Below are positions 18,250 to 25,929 of a DNA stretch of 64,000 nt, in pieces. The stretch is from a virus. Position numbers and translations under genes: made by a program. Position 1 is the first letter of the stretch. Every line of letters begins with the position of its first letter. The notes beneath the pieces were generated by a model. The model worked only from the letters and a program-made list of their open reading frames with translations, was not told where the DNA came from and made no database searches. The DNA lies in IMG/VR virus record IMGVR_UViG_3300022745_000628, positions 124,001-188,000 of that record, one strand, 5' to 3'.

Positions 18250-19092
18250 ATGTTTGGTTTTGGAAAAACAAAGCAAGACATATTAGAAACTAATGCCACA
18301 GGCGTACAAATTAATACGTCGATCCGTAACATGTTAGAACCGCTGCTAGCGCCTGACCAAGTGCATTACACTGATATGCAGCTGTTAAGAACTGCAGCTG
18401 TTGCCAGATTAAATTACATGCAGCAGGAATTGGCGATACGCAGTAGTTTAGCTAAGGCGCGTATTCAAGAACAGCGTGGGAAGCTTGGCCGTAATATGCT
18501 CACGAATGAGTACGGAAAAGAGTACGCTAAGACGGTTGTAAAACCATTAGCAAATCAACCGTCTGCGGCTACTCGACAAACTAACCCTGTGCTCACTTTT
18601 TTGTGGACCAGTGTTAGTCATTGGAGATGTAGCGACGCTACCGGGCAAATAGTTGACTTTGAAATAACAAAGATGACGGATGAACATCTTTGGACCACTA
18701 TAAATTGGTTAGTCTCAAATACTGTGTATTTGGCTGCATGTGCTAAGACGGCGCAAACCGGCAAATCTACACCTATCAGTAATTTAGAAGCTGCTACATG
18801 GTTGGCTGCGCAACCCGTCGTGATCGCGATGGTCTTCGAAGCGTTAAAGCGCCAGCTTACATTCTCGGATGCAACTGCTTTGTTCATAAGGATCCATATA
18901 AAAACGGACCGACAAGTGAATACAGCACCGCCGTGGAAACAGCCGTTCAGTAAGAACGCATTACCGGACTTAAAGGATAAGTTGGAAAAAACGGTACATG
19001 CGGAAAAAATTCGACAAAAACTCGGGACAAGAAACCGAGCGATCGCACTGGAAGATACAAGTGGTTCCGGGGAACACGAAACTCGGCCCTAA
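18250..19092 (+). CDS. Hypothetical protein
   Basis: 280 aa, mostly helical. No motif recognised apart from a basic N-terminus (FGFGKTKQDIL) and a long helical segment (VARLNYMQQELAIRSSLAKA). Starts one base after the DUF3150-like gene. The C-terminus overlaps the GP88-like gene in another frame. Confidence 0.5.
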   Translation: MFGFGKTKQDILETNATGVQINTSIRNMLEPLLAPDQVHYTDMQLLRTAAVARLNYMQQELAIRSSLAKARIQEQRGKLGRNMLTNEYGKEYAKTVVKPLANQPSAATRQTNPVLTFLWTSVSHWRCSDATGQIVDFEITKMTDEHLWTTINWLVSNTVYLAACAKTAQTGKSTPISNLEAATWLAAQPVVIAMVFEALKRQLTFSDATALFIRIHIKTDRQVNTAPPWKQPFSKNALPDLKDKLEKTVHAEKIRQKLGTRNRAIALEDTSGSGEHETRP

Positions 19093-19747
19093 GATATTTT
19101 CATGGTCAGTAACCCCTGGTGCAAAACATAGTTGCCCAAAAGAAACTGAGACCTGCCGAGCATTATGTTACGCTAAGCACGGCTTCTTCCTCATGCGGAG
19201 TACCGCTGAGGCACATAAACGTAATCTCACGATGAGCAAACGCGCTACATTTGCTCCAAAGATGATCGCGTATTTGAAAACCAGCCGGGTGACTTGTGTG
19301 CGTATACACGCCGCAGGCGATTTTTACGACGTACACTACATACGAAAATGGCACCAAATAATGAGTGCCTTGCCAAATATCCAATTTTACGCGTATACCC
19401 GATCTTGGCAGGATGCTGTGATGTTGCGGAGTTTGGTGCGCTTAACACAGCTGCCAAACTTTAAACTGTGGTATTCATGTGATAGGAGTTCCGGCCGTCC
19501 GCCGGTAACCTATCGCGTCAATTGGGCATATCTTGCGGTGGACGATCTGGATAAGCCGGATTACGCCTGCGACTTAATATTTCGAGCCCGTAGAAATACA
19601 GTGCATAAGCGAATAAATGGTGTGTTAGTCTGTCCGGTTGAAAACGGGGTAGCCGCCAAATCAAAAATTACATGTACCACATGCGGAGTATGCTGGGACA
19701 ATAAAAAATTGCATGCCCTTGAACGAAAAATGAGTTTCGAGTGTTAG
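18998..19747 (+). CDS. GP88-like phage protein
   Basis: 249 aa from ATG 18998; GTG 19061 with GGAAGA five bases ahead would give 228 aa and a 32-base overlap instead of 95. The order of motifs matches the GP88 family of phages: NTKLGPKIFSWSVTPGAK, HSCPKETETCRALCYAKHG (Cys cluster), VRIHAAGDFYDVHYIRKWH and IQFYAYTRSW, then a C-terminal CxxC pair (CTTCGVCW). The family has no settled biochemical role; the conserved Cys and GDFY motifs suggest a metal-binding enzyme. Overlaps the start of csrA. Confidence 0.65.
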   Translation: MRKKFDKNSGQETERSHWKIQVVPGNTKLGPKIFSWSVTPGAKHSCPKETETCRALCYAKHGFFLMRSTAEAHKRNLTMSKRATFAPKMIAYLKTSRVTCVRIHAAGDFYDVHYIRKWHQIMSALPNIQFYAYTRSWQDAVMLRSLVRLTQLPNFKLWYSCDRSSGRPPVTYRVNWAYLAVDDLDKPDYACDLIFRARRNTVHKRINGVLVCPVENGVAAKSKITCTTCGVCWDNKKLHALERKMSFEC

Positions 19748-19986
19748 TGCTTAATCGCAAACAGAACGAGTCGGTTTGTATATGGTTATCGCGTCAACAT
19801 TTGTTGGCGCTATTAGCCGATCCGGCGAACGAATTTTTGATTACCGTTAAGGTAACTAAAATTGCGCCAACTTCAGTGAAGTTAGGATTCACGTCCCCAC
19901 AAGAAGTAGTGATTCTACGAGAAGAGGTCAGCCAGCGACAGCAAGCTGATCGAATTAATTCGTTACAGACGAATACTACCGCTTAG
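19741..19986 (+). CDS. csrA: CsrA-like RNA-binding translational regulator
   Basis: 81 aa from GTG 19741. Begins MLVLNRKQNESVCIW, the CsrA beta-1 strand with conserved Leu4, then ITVKVTKIAPTSVKLGFTSP and EVVILREEVSQRQQ with the arginine corresponding to RNA-binding R44. A roughly 14-residue insertion (SRQHLLALLADPAN) between strands 1 and 2 makes it longer than the usual 60-65 aa. CsrA dimers bind GGA motifs in mRNA leaders. The phage copy could redirect host translation or control phage mRNAs. The family call is strong; the target set is unknown. Confidence 0.85.
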   Translation: MLVLNRKQNESVCIWLSRQHLLALLADPANEFLITVKVTKIAPTSVKLGFTSPQEVVILREEVSQRQQADRINSLQTNTTA

Positions 19987-21181
19987 CGCTTAAATACGCG
20001 GCGGCTAATTCTTCTCGAGAGCCTGGGCTAAATACGCTAAAGGCTTTCTTTATCTGACCTTCCGTCCGGATGTTATGCGCGTTCATCATATTTTTAAACG
20101 CCATAGCATCCGGACGTGGAAGTGTCGGCGCTAGCTCAGCTAGCTTTTCCACGTCCACGTCATCCCCAATTATATTTGTGACTTCGTCTGCAAACGAATT
20201 TCCCATCCAAGTCGAAATGTCAGAAGGCGTAAGCGCTGCAAACGCTTCTTTATTGAAAATGTCGCCGGTGACAAGTTCCACCGCTTTGCTGCGAATATCT
20301 GCGGCTTGTTTGTAAGTGATGGCAAACATGACGTCTTCCGGAGCTTCAAGCTCTGCGCCGTACATATTTGTGAACGAATTATGCTTATCCATCGTGTCTA
20401 GCAGCTCGGCTAACTTCATGCGTGCTCCGACGTCTCGAGCGTCAATACTGGACGATACAACCGCGTCGGCTACCGCACACGCTTGTTTAGCCAACTCTGG
20501 CGCCTTGTGCTTCAAAAGAAGCGCGCGGTTACGCAGTGCGTCTGCAATTGTGTCTGCTGCGGTATACCCGTATCCGGCGCATTTCGCTAAGTGCTCGCTA
20601 TTCGGCAATTCAGTTGGATAAACCTGCGCCTGGTCGAGAATTCGCTTGGCCATGGCAGATTTAACTGCAAAATCTAATTGTTTGTGATATTTGGCGAATA
20701 CTTCAGCCGCGGCTGCTACTTCCCTAGAGTTGCGCATTGGGTAGGCCTTCTTAGTTCGGCCGTCCTCAGTGTATTCCAGTGCGTGGCAAACCGTGACAGT
20801 TGGCGCGTTCGCAGCTTCTTTGGACTGAAACATATTTTCTACGATATCGCCGATAGTCCAGTTATGCGCCGCGCGCTTAACGTTATTCTTGATATGTTCC
20901 AGCGTCGCATTTGGTTTATCCTGCATGTTATACGTAACAAACGCAGCTGATAGCCATGTGGCGGCTTTAGTGTGAATCGGAAAAGTGTTGTTAGGCCCAG
21001 CATAGGCCGAATCGGAGAGATACGTTGGTTCCCCGCACTTGCTCTCGTGCGAAGCGTTTTTCACAAAGTCAGGAGCTTTGTATAAACGTGCTAATTCCCA
21101 CTGGATCGCCCCACTTGTATCCCTAGATTGGTCAATTAACATGTCAGAAGCATTCCCGTTTCTTAATACGAACACAAACAC
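19976..21181 (-). CDS. Hypothetical protein, minus strand
   Basis: 401 aa if started at 21181, where AGGA lies seven bases ahead; ATG at 21142 would give 388 aa. Mainly helical with alanine-rich segments (NSREVAAAAEVFAKYH). A segment near residue 60 (NNTFPIHTKAATWLSAAF) resembles regions of phage proteins that sit near capsid genes, but I cannot name a family. One of only two minus-strand genes. Its 3' end overlaps csrA by 11 bases and its 5' end overlaps the divergent zinc-finger gene. Confidence 0.55.
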   Translation of the reverse strand: MFVFVLRNGNASDMLIDQSRDTSGAIQWELARLYKAPDFVKNASHESKCGEPTYLSDSAYAGPNNTFPIHTKAATWLSAAFVTYNMQDKPNATLEHIKNNVKRAAHNWTIGDIVENMFQSKEAANAPTVTVCHALEYTEDGRTKKAYPMRNSREVAAAAEVFAKYHKQLDFAVKSAMAKRILDQAQVYPTELPNSEHLAKCAGYGYTAADTIADALRNRALLLKHKAPELAKQACAVADAVVSSSIDARDVGARMKLAELLDTMDKHNSFTNMYGAELEAPEDVMFAITYKQAADIRSKAVELVTGDIFNKEAFAALTPSDISTWMGNSFADEVTNIIGDDVDVEKLAELAPTLPRPDAMAFKNMMNAHNIRTEGQIKKAFSVFSPGSREELAAAYLSAKR

Positions 21182-22217
21182 AATTATCCTGCAAAATTGC
21201 GGACAAGGTCACTTACAAAAGTCCAGCTTACACAAAAACCGATTCGAACAAATTGATTGTTGTAGTTGCCTTGCTAAAGCGAAAACGATGATTTTCCCTA
21301 AGATGGGGCAAATACCTACTTGGTTTTATTGTACCGTATGCGGTTTTGGTGGGGATATTCTAGATTATTTTAGCACCTACCATAGAATTCCCCCGGAAAA
21401 ACAAGAAGCGGTATTCAAAAGCCGATTTAGCTGGTATCAGCCAGAAGATAAGTACTTTAAACGGTACATGCTGCGCAAAAAAGTACGGCTACATTGTGAA
21501 AAATTGTGGAAATCGCTTCAGGTAGAAGCTGTCAAAATAAATCACAAAAAGAAGGGGCGTATTCCGCATCCTAGTTGTGTGCGCGTTACGAGCTCTAAAT
21601 GGGTCAATATACTTAACCGATTCGAGTGGCCGTCTGAATTTATAAGCGACGAATCTATTCGCGGCGGATACGTGAAAGAACACGTGTTATACCGCGCTAA
21701 CCGTAAAAATATCAAAACGCAGGTTATTATGCGGGCGTCCAATCGCCCGGGCGAGCTCTCTGGCTTTATTTTTATCGATATGGACGACACGCAATCTTGG
21801 ATGCTGCGGCCAATCACCCGTTTTCAATACGGCGGGATTGGAATGTTAGACCAATTATTTGAAGAAAAGAGTCCTGGCCAAATCGCTACGCAAGTAATCT
21901 CATTCAACCCGATTCGCAGTTATTACCTGAGCTCTAAATTCCTGCAAGAATTCGGGTATTTACCGGCTGTCGGTGCATTTCCCATGCGGGCTGCGCACAA
22001 TCGAGCCATGATAAAGAAAAATACATTCACTAGTACGCTGAAACGCATGGATTTGCCAATCCTGTGGGAGCCTAACGATCCGCTCGCGCTAAGCTTTGCT
22101 CGAAAATATCGAGTAGCTTATTCAGATTACGACCCTGAATTTGCGATAGATCCTAGAGTTATTCCGTCCGCCAATCGATTAATGCGGTCTATCGAGAATA
22201 ACTGGCTATTGGTTTAG
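21141..22217 (+). CDS. Zinc-finger protein, possibly primase-like
   Basis: 358 aa from ATG 21141. The frame is open upstream to 21039, but that region is occupied by the divergent gene. The N-terminus has C-rich elements: QNCGQGHLQ, DCCSCLAK and FYCTVCGFGGDILDYF, which recall the CHC2 zinc finger of DnaG-type primases. Further on, PGELSGFIFIDMDD and QYGGIGMLDQLF faintly resemble Toprim-type segments. A true Toprim primase is present at 38215, so this may be a paralogue or packaging-associated protein. It lies between two minus-strand genes, next to terL. Confidence 0.4.
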   Translation: MSEAFPFLNTNTNTIILQNCGQGHLQKSSLHKNRFEQIDCCSCLAKAKTMIFPKMGQIPTWFYCTVCGFGGDILDYFSTYHRIPPEKQEAVFKSRFSWYQPEDKYFKRYMLRKKVRLHCEKLWKSLQVEAVKINHKKKGRIPHPSCVRVTSSKWVNILNRFEWPSEFISDESIRGGYVKEHVLYRANRKNIKTQVIMRASNRPGELSGFIFIDMDDTQSWMLRPITRFQYGGIGMLDQLFEEKSPGQIATQVISFNPIRSYYLSSKFLQEFGYLPAVGAFPMRAAHNRAMIKKNTFTSTLKRMDLPILWEPNDPLALSFARKYRVAYSDYDPEFAIDPRVIPSANRLMRSIENNWLLV

Positions 22218-22258
22218 TTCCAATAGCTTGTTTTTGCCAGTTGAGGCGGTTAGACAAT

Positions 22259-24142
22259 TTAAGTCGACGCTGCTTGCAGCTCATCCGTCCAAACAGTGTC
22301 GTAATCGCCCATTTCTTCGTATTGAATGTCGTTTAAACGCATATGCTGGATAGCGTCTGAAAAATCAGGCCATGCGCGGTTCATGTGCCAGAGCGCGGCA
22401 CATCCGATATTGACAGCTTGCGCAAAGTCGTCCGTAAGCATCGGGTTGCGCGTAATCGTGTAAATGTCGCTACCGCTTCGCGACTCGAGCTTGTTTTCAA
22501 TAAGCGCCAAGAAATCGCGAATTAAGCCGGCATTTTCAGTGTTTACATAGTCATATTTGAAAAATTTGACTTTTTTGTACCTAATCGCGTTACACAGATT
22601 CAATAAAGACCGTGTTTTATCCAAGCGATATCGATCGCGAGCGTGTACTGTGCTGGCTGGTACGTGGCGGATAATGTTGCCTGCCGCCGATCCCACATAT
22701 TCAATAGGAATAATGTGCTGCAGCTTTAAACCAGTACTTACCATGACCGTTTCACGGATAGTTCCAGCCCCAGTGTAATCGTGCGCAATATGCGAACAAT
22801 TAAACGCCTGGTACCAGTGCTGCAACTCTTTAGCTTCTAACACGTGATTTTGCGATTGCACCATCCGCTTTGCCCAGATCACGTGTATTTCGCCGGAAGG
22901 TAAATAGCCTAGCACGGCGATAACTGTAAACGACGTTTGAGACTCTCCGCCTCCGCCCCAATCCACAGCCATAATTTTCATATGGTAATCGCGCAGGTTA
23001 TTTACCATTTTCAAATCCGGCCTTCGCGAGTTATCGAACGGAAGTATGGCCGCACTTCTCAATTCTGTCTCGGTAACTAGCTTTTGTCCGGCGTCGATAG
23101 ACTCGCCTAACACTTCGTTGCAGAATTTTGCGCGCGTCATGTTCCCAGCGCCATTACGCTTAGCCAGCAACAAACTCCATTTGTCCGGATTAGCGTAGTG
23201 CAGCGGCAAGATAACTTGCGGTATGTGGTACCCTGCAAACTCCCAGCGTCGCTCGGGAAAGCGGTGGACCCATCTACCAGTACGAGAGTACAGAAAGTAC
23301 TTGCAACGCGCGCAGCGCAAGCCAGGGCGCTCTTCTGAGATAAATTCGGAGTATTCTCCAAACATGTTATCTAAATCAAATTCAAGCGACGGAATGTTCC
23401 ATTTGTGGCAGCGCGTACATTTGATGACCCATTCGGCTTGAGAACTGTCTCGCCATTTAGCTTCGATAGGATTATCGAGTGTCTTGGGTGTACCGCCGTA
23501 TCCAACCGTTGGAATCGGATCTTGAGCTGCCGACATTGTTTCCATGATGATCGGAAGCAGGTCGATATCAAGATCCTGCAGCTCGTCCAGCAAACAGCGG
23601 TATACGGATAGCCCGCGGATACGATCCGCGTTATTAGATGCGAAACTAAAGAACATCGTAGAGCCGTTGCGAAAGCTACGCTGCAACACGGAGTTCTCTG
23701 TGGATGTGTTGTACCATATCGCTTTAACCGGCGAATTATCGATCAGTGGTCGCACGTAATTGCTAGAAAATCGCCGTATTTGCTCATAAAGCGGCGTAAC
23801 GTGAAGCGTTTTGTAATGAGGTATTGCCGCGGACATCATAACACTGGTAGCCGCCATAGACTGTGATTTAGACAACTGGCGCCCAGCTTTGAGTAACCAA
23901 CTTTTTGGTTGCGCCAGTCGAAAGATAGGCGTGAACGGAAAGTAGTTTTTAAGGCTGTACGGCTTCCCGTTGAGGCTCAAGCACAGTGGCAACAAAACTT
24001 CAAAACTAGGGAGCGCCTTTAATGTGGCGAGCTCCTGAATTTGTTGAAGTCTATCTGTCAATCGCTGACTCTTGGCCGAGTCAGGTTTAGCCCATTCGGA
24101 AACAATGCTATTGATGCGTGATTCTCTTGTAGCAATTTGCAT
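22259..24142 (-). CDS. terL: Terminase large subunit
   Basis: 627 aa. Packaging ATPase-nuclease: Walker A-like AGRQLSKSQ at residues 86-94, in which Ser replaces the usual Gly before Lys, and Walker B CLLDELQDL with D186 and E187. The nuclease domain shows MAVDWGGGG (D394) and HDYTGAG (D455). A four-Cys zinc ribbon (KCTRC at 242-245 and RCARC at 277-280) separates the two domains, a feature of some terminase lineages. It cuts and pumps the genome into the prohead through the portal. Unusually it lies on the minus strand and about 31 kb from the portal gene. The small subunit is not recognised. Confidence 0.85.
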   Translation of the reverse strand: MQIATRESRINSIVSEWAKPDSAKSQRLTDRLQQIQELATLKALPSFEVLLPLCLSLNGKPYSLKNYFPFTPIFRLAQPKSWLLKAGRQLSKSQSMAATSVMMSAAIPHYKTLHVTPLYEQIRRFSSNYVRPLIDNSPVKAIWYNTSTENSVLQRSFRNGSTMFFSFASNNADRIRGLSVYRCLLDELQDLDIDLLPIIMETMSAAQDPIPTVGYGGTPKTLDNPIEAKWRDSSQAEWVIKCTRCHKWNIPSLEFDLDNMFGEYSEFISEERPGLRCARCKYFLYSRTGRWVHRFPERRWEFAGYHIPQVILPLHYANPDKWSLLLAKRNGAGNMTRAKFCNEVLGESIDAGQKLVTETELRSAAILPFDNSRRPDLKMVNNLRDYHMKIMAVDWGGGGESQTSFTVIAVLGYLPSGEIHVIWAKRMVQSQNHVLEAKELQHWYQAFNCSHIAHDYTGAGTIRETVMVSTGLKLQHIIPIEYVGSAAGNIIRHVPASTVHARDRYRLDKTRSLLNLCNAIRYKKVKFFKYDYVNTENAGLIRDFLALIENKLESRSGSDIYTITRNPMLTDDFAQAVNIGCAALWHMNRAWPDFSDAIQHMRLNDIQYEEMGDYDTVWTDELQAAST

Positions 24143-24311
24143 TTTCAGACTTTTTGCATGTTAAAGCAGCTATTTCCAATGTTTTTCACAATTTTTGATT
24201 ATACGCAGTATGCAGTAACGCAATTTGCGAAGTTTTACACGATTTATACAGCGTATCGACTTGTTTGCCTCACTACGAGGTGAAGAAATGGCGTGGTAAA
24301 ATACAACTATC
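24143..24311. other. Intergenic region between divergent genes
   Basis: 169 bp, AT-rich, between terL (minus) and a small + strand gene. It must carry promoters in both directions. On the + strand TGGTAAAAT (24294-24302) looks like an extended -10 but lies very close to the ATG at 24312. No coding frame or clear hairpin is seen. Confidence 0.4.
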
Positions 24312-24524
24312 ATGCGCATTTCTCGATCACCAAAGCTGTATCAACAACGTAAGCTCCCGATGGATCGGGAGACTCTGCAGCGCACCGGTCCTAGGTTCGC
24401 TCCAGAGTTGAGTCGTGTTCACAAATTACCCATTGAACCTCCGTACCCGTCACCGGATGCGATACGTGAACTGTCGTCCACACAGCCGGATGCTGGTGGT
24501 ACCGTAGTGATTACGGATGTTTAG
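24312..24524 (+). CDS. Small basic proline-rich protein
   Basis: 70 aa, basic N-terminus (MRISRSPKLYQQRKLP) and several Pro-rich segments (LPIEPPYPSPDA). No family recognised. Probably the first gene of a short operon with two membrane proteins and an RNase H-like gene. Confidence 0.4.
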   Translation: MRISRSPKLYQQRKLPMDRETLQRTGPRFAPELSRVHKLPIEPPYPSPDAIRELSSTQPDAGGTVVITDV

Positions 24525-24537
24525 TCAGCACATTTGA

Positions 24538-24723
24538 ATGATCCAACCTAATCGAAAAAAGTATTGTCGCGATAACATAAATCCAGATGCGGCAATTTTG
24601 CAGTGGCGTGTAGTTGCAACAGGCGCTCTTAGCGGAATGCTGTTGTCGCTTGTTACGCAATCCATATGGCCGCTGGCTATAGCCGTCGGCACTTACTTGC
24701 TGATGCAGCAACTAACTACTTAA
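24538..24723 (+). CDS. Small membrane protein
   Basis: 61 aa. A basic, soluble N-terminus of about 22 residues is followed by two hydrophobic stretches (VVATGALSGMLLSLVTQ and IWPLAIAVGTYLLM), which would form one or two membrane spans. Size and topology resemble holins or small phage inner-membrane proteins; no lysin gene lies beside it, so the role is open. Followed by an intrinsic terminator. Confidence 0.5.
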   Translation: MIQPNRKKYCRDNINPDAAILQWRVVATGALSGMLLSLVTQSIWPLAIAVGTYLLMQQLTT

Positions 24724-24749
24724 AAAGTAACCTAACTACTGATTCCATC

Positions 24750-24786
24750 AAGCAAGGCGGTGCAAAAGTACCGCCTTGCTTCTTTT
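24750..24786 (+). terminator. Intrinsic terminator with GGTGCAAAAGTACC core
   Basis: AAGCAAGGCGGT (24750-24761) pairs with ACCGCCTTGCTT (24770-24781), followed by CTTTTG. The apical GGTGCAAAAGTACC is itself a hairpin and recurs exactly at 33254-33267 and 48149-48162. Confidence 0.75.
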
Positions 24787-24797
24787 GAGGACCAAAT

Positions 24798-25238
24798 ATG
24801 CCGTTTGAGCTTGTATTGTTGTACGCACTATATGCCTTAGCCGTTAAGGCAATAGTCCACATCTGGTTATACTCCTCGCTGTTCGAGCCTTTGCAAACAG
24901 CCATGTCAGCGGTATTAGACGCTAGATATGCCGATGCAAAGGAAAGTGCGATTGCAGCTACGCCTAGCGAAGATACTGCGCCGGCTACTGCGTATATCCA
25001 AAATACGGTGACCTGGCCAAATTACATTGCTGGGCGCTTGCACACTTGGATGCTAGAGTTACTCACGTGCCAGCTTTGTTTGTCCGTGCACGTGGCATTC
25101 TGGTATGGCTTGTTAATTATCGTTCCTACCTTAACGTGCTGGTTTAACGGGTCTTGGCTGTTATGGCTGTTCTTGACCCCGACAACCGTATTTTCAATCG
25201 TGACGCTGGTTAATTCACCGAGAATATGGATCACATGA
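24798..25238 (+). CDS. Integral membrane protein
   Basis: 146 aa. An N-terminal span (FELVLLYALYALAVKAIVHIWLY) and two C-terminal spans (around HVAFWYGLLIIVPTL and WLLWLFLTPTTVFSIV) flank a soluble loop of about 60 residues. A CQLC pair begins the second hydrophobic region, an arrangement reminiscent of DUF1360-type membrane proteins. AGGA ribosome binding site upstream. Overlaps the RNase H-like gene by 13 bases. Role unknown. Confidence 0.55.
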   Translation: MPFELVLLYALYALAVKAIVHIWLYSSLFEPLQTAMSAVLDARYADAKESAIAATPSEDTAPATAYIQNTVTWPNYIAGRLHTWMLELLTCQLCLSVHVAFWYGLLIIVPTLTCWFNGSWLLWLFLTPTTVFSIVTLVNSPRIWIT

Positions 25239-25780
25239 AAATTAAAATTCCAAGTGAGGAGCGAATTAGAAATATCGACGTAAATAGCGTGCTGCGCGAG
25301 CTCAACATTGAAAATTGGGATGTGTTGATAATCGGCGATGGTTCTGGAAGTACTTGGCAAAACTACTGCGGTTGGGCAGCGTTAATTATCGATCGAGAAA
25401 CACAAGGAAGGCGCTTAATTGGCGGAAACGCCAATATGGGCAGCATCACTTTTGCGGAAGCAATGCCGTACGTGCAAGCCTTGTCTTGGTTCGATCACAC
25501 CTACGGCTCACGCCGTCTAAAATCCGTGGACAAACTCTCGGTACACATCGTTACCGATTCAACTGCAATCGCTACGATCGGCAGTCAGATCTCAAGTAAA
25601 TCCAAGGATAGTCTGCGAAAACACGCGTACTTAGCTGCTTTTTGTCAACAAATGGCTAAATTCCGTTATGACATTCAATGGCATTGGCTACGCAGGGAAA
25701 TTGCGGATGGAAATCGACTTGTCGATGGTGTTTCTAAAGCGTTGAGGTTGTTTGGAGCAGGCGCGTTGGAATCTCAATGA
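25226..25780 (+). CDS. RNase H-fold protein, probable ribonuclease HI
   Basis: 184 aa. The four acidic residues of the RNase H fold can be placed: D38 in VLIIGDGSGS, E78 in ITFAEAMPYVQAL, D111 in VHIVTDSTAI and D167 in GNRLVDGVSKAL. The WHWLRR segment precedes the last motif, as in RNase HI. The enzyme would remove RNA primers from the lagging strand or RNA:DNA hybrids. It lies directly upstream of the noncoding region at 25781-26705, where transcripts might prime replication. A non-catalytic reverse-transcriptase-like RNase H domain is the alternative, but the acids are all there. Confidence 0.7.
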   Translation: MDHMKIKIPSEERIRNIDVNSVLRELNIENWDVLIIGDGSGSTWQNYCGWAALIIDRETQGRRLIGGNANMGSITFAEAMPYVQALSWFDHTYGSRRLKSVDKLSVHIVTDSTAIATIGSQISSKSKDSLRKHAYLAAFCQQMAKFRYDIQWHWLRREIADGNRLVDGVSKALRLFGAGALESQ

Positions 25781-25789
25781 GATCGATCT

Positions 25790-25900
25790 GAGTGTTTGAT
25801 ATTAAAGTTTGTAAATGTTAAATGTAATGTGAATGTTAGATAATTTAAAATGTTAGATAAATGTAAATGTGTGCGATGATGTAAGTAAACGCGTGGAATG
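25790..25900. repeat. AT-rich tract with direct repeats, possible unwinding element
   Basis: Very AT-rich stretch made of variants of AATGTTA and AATGTA. AATGTTAGATAA occurs exactly at 25832-25843 and 25849-25860. It opens the longest noncoding region of the window and is adjacent to RNase H, so it could be an origin unwinding element; direct evidence is only composition and repetition. Confidence 0.4.
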
Positions 25901-25929
25901 ATAATGCCAAGTTGGCGCGGGTTGTTTTG

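Noticed and set aside
22557-23759. Short + strand frames inside terL
   Set aside because: They lie in the antisense of a strongly supported gene and have no known motifs.
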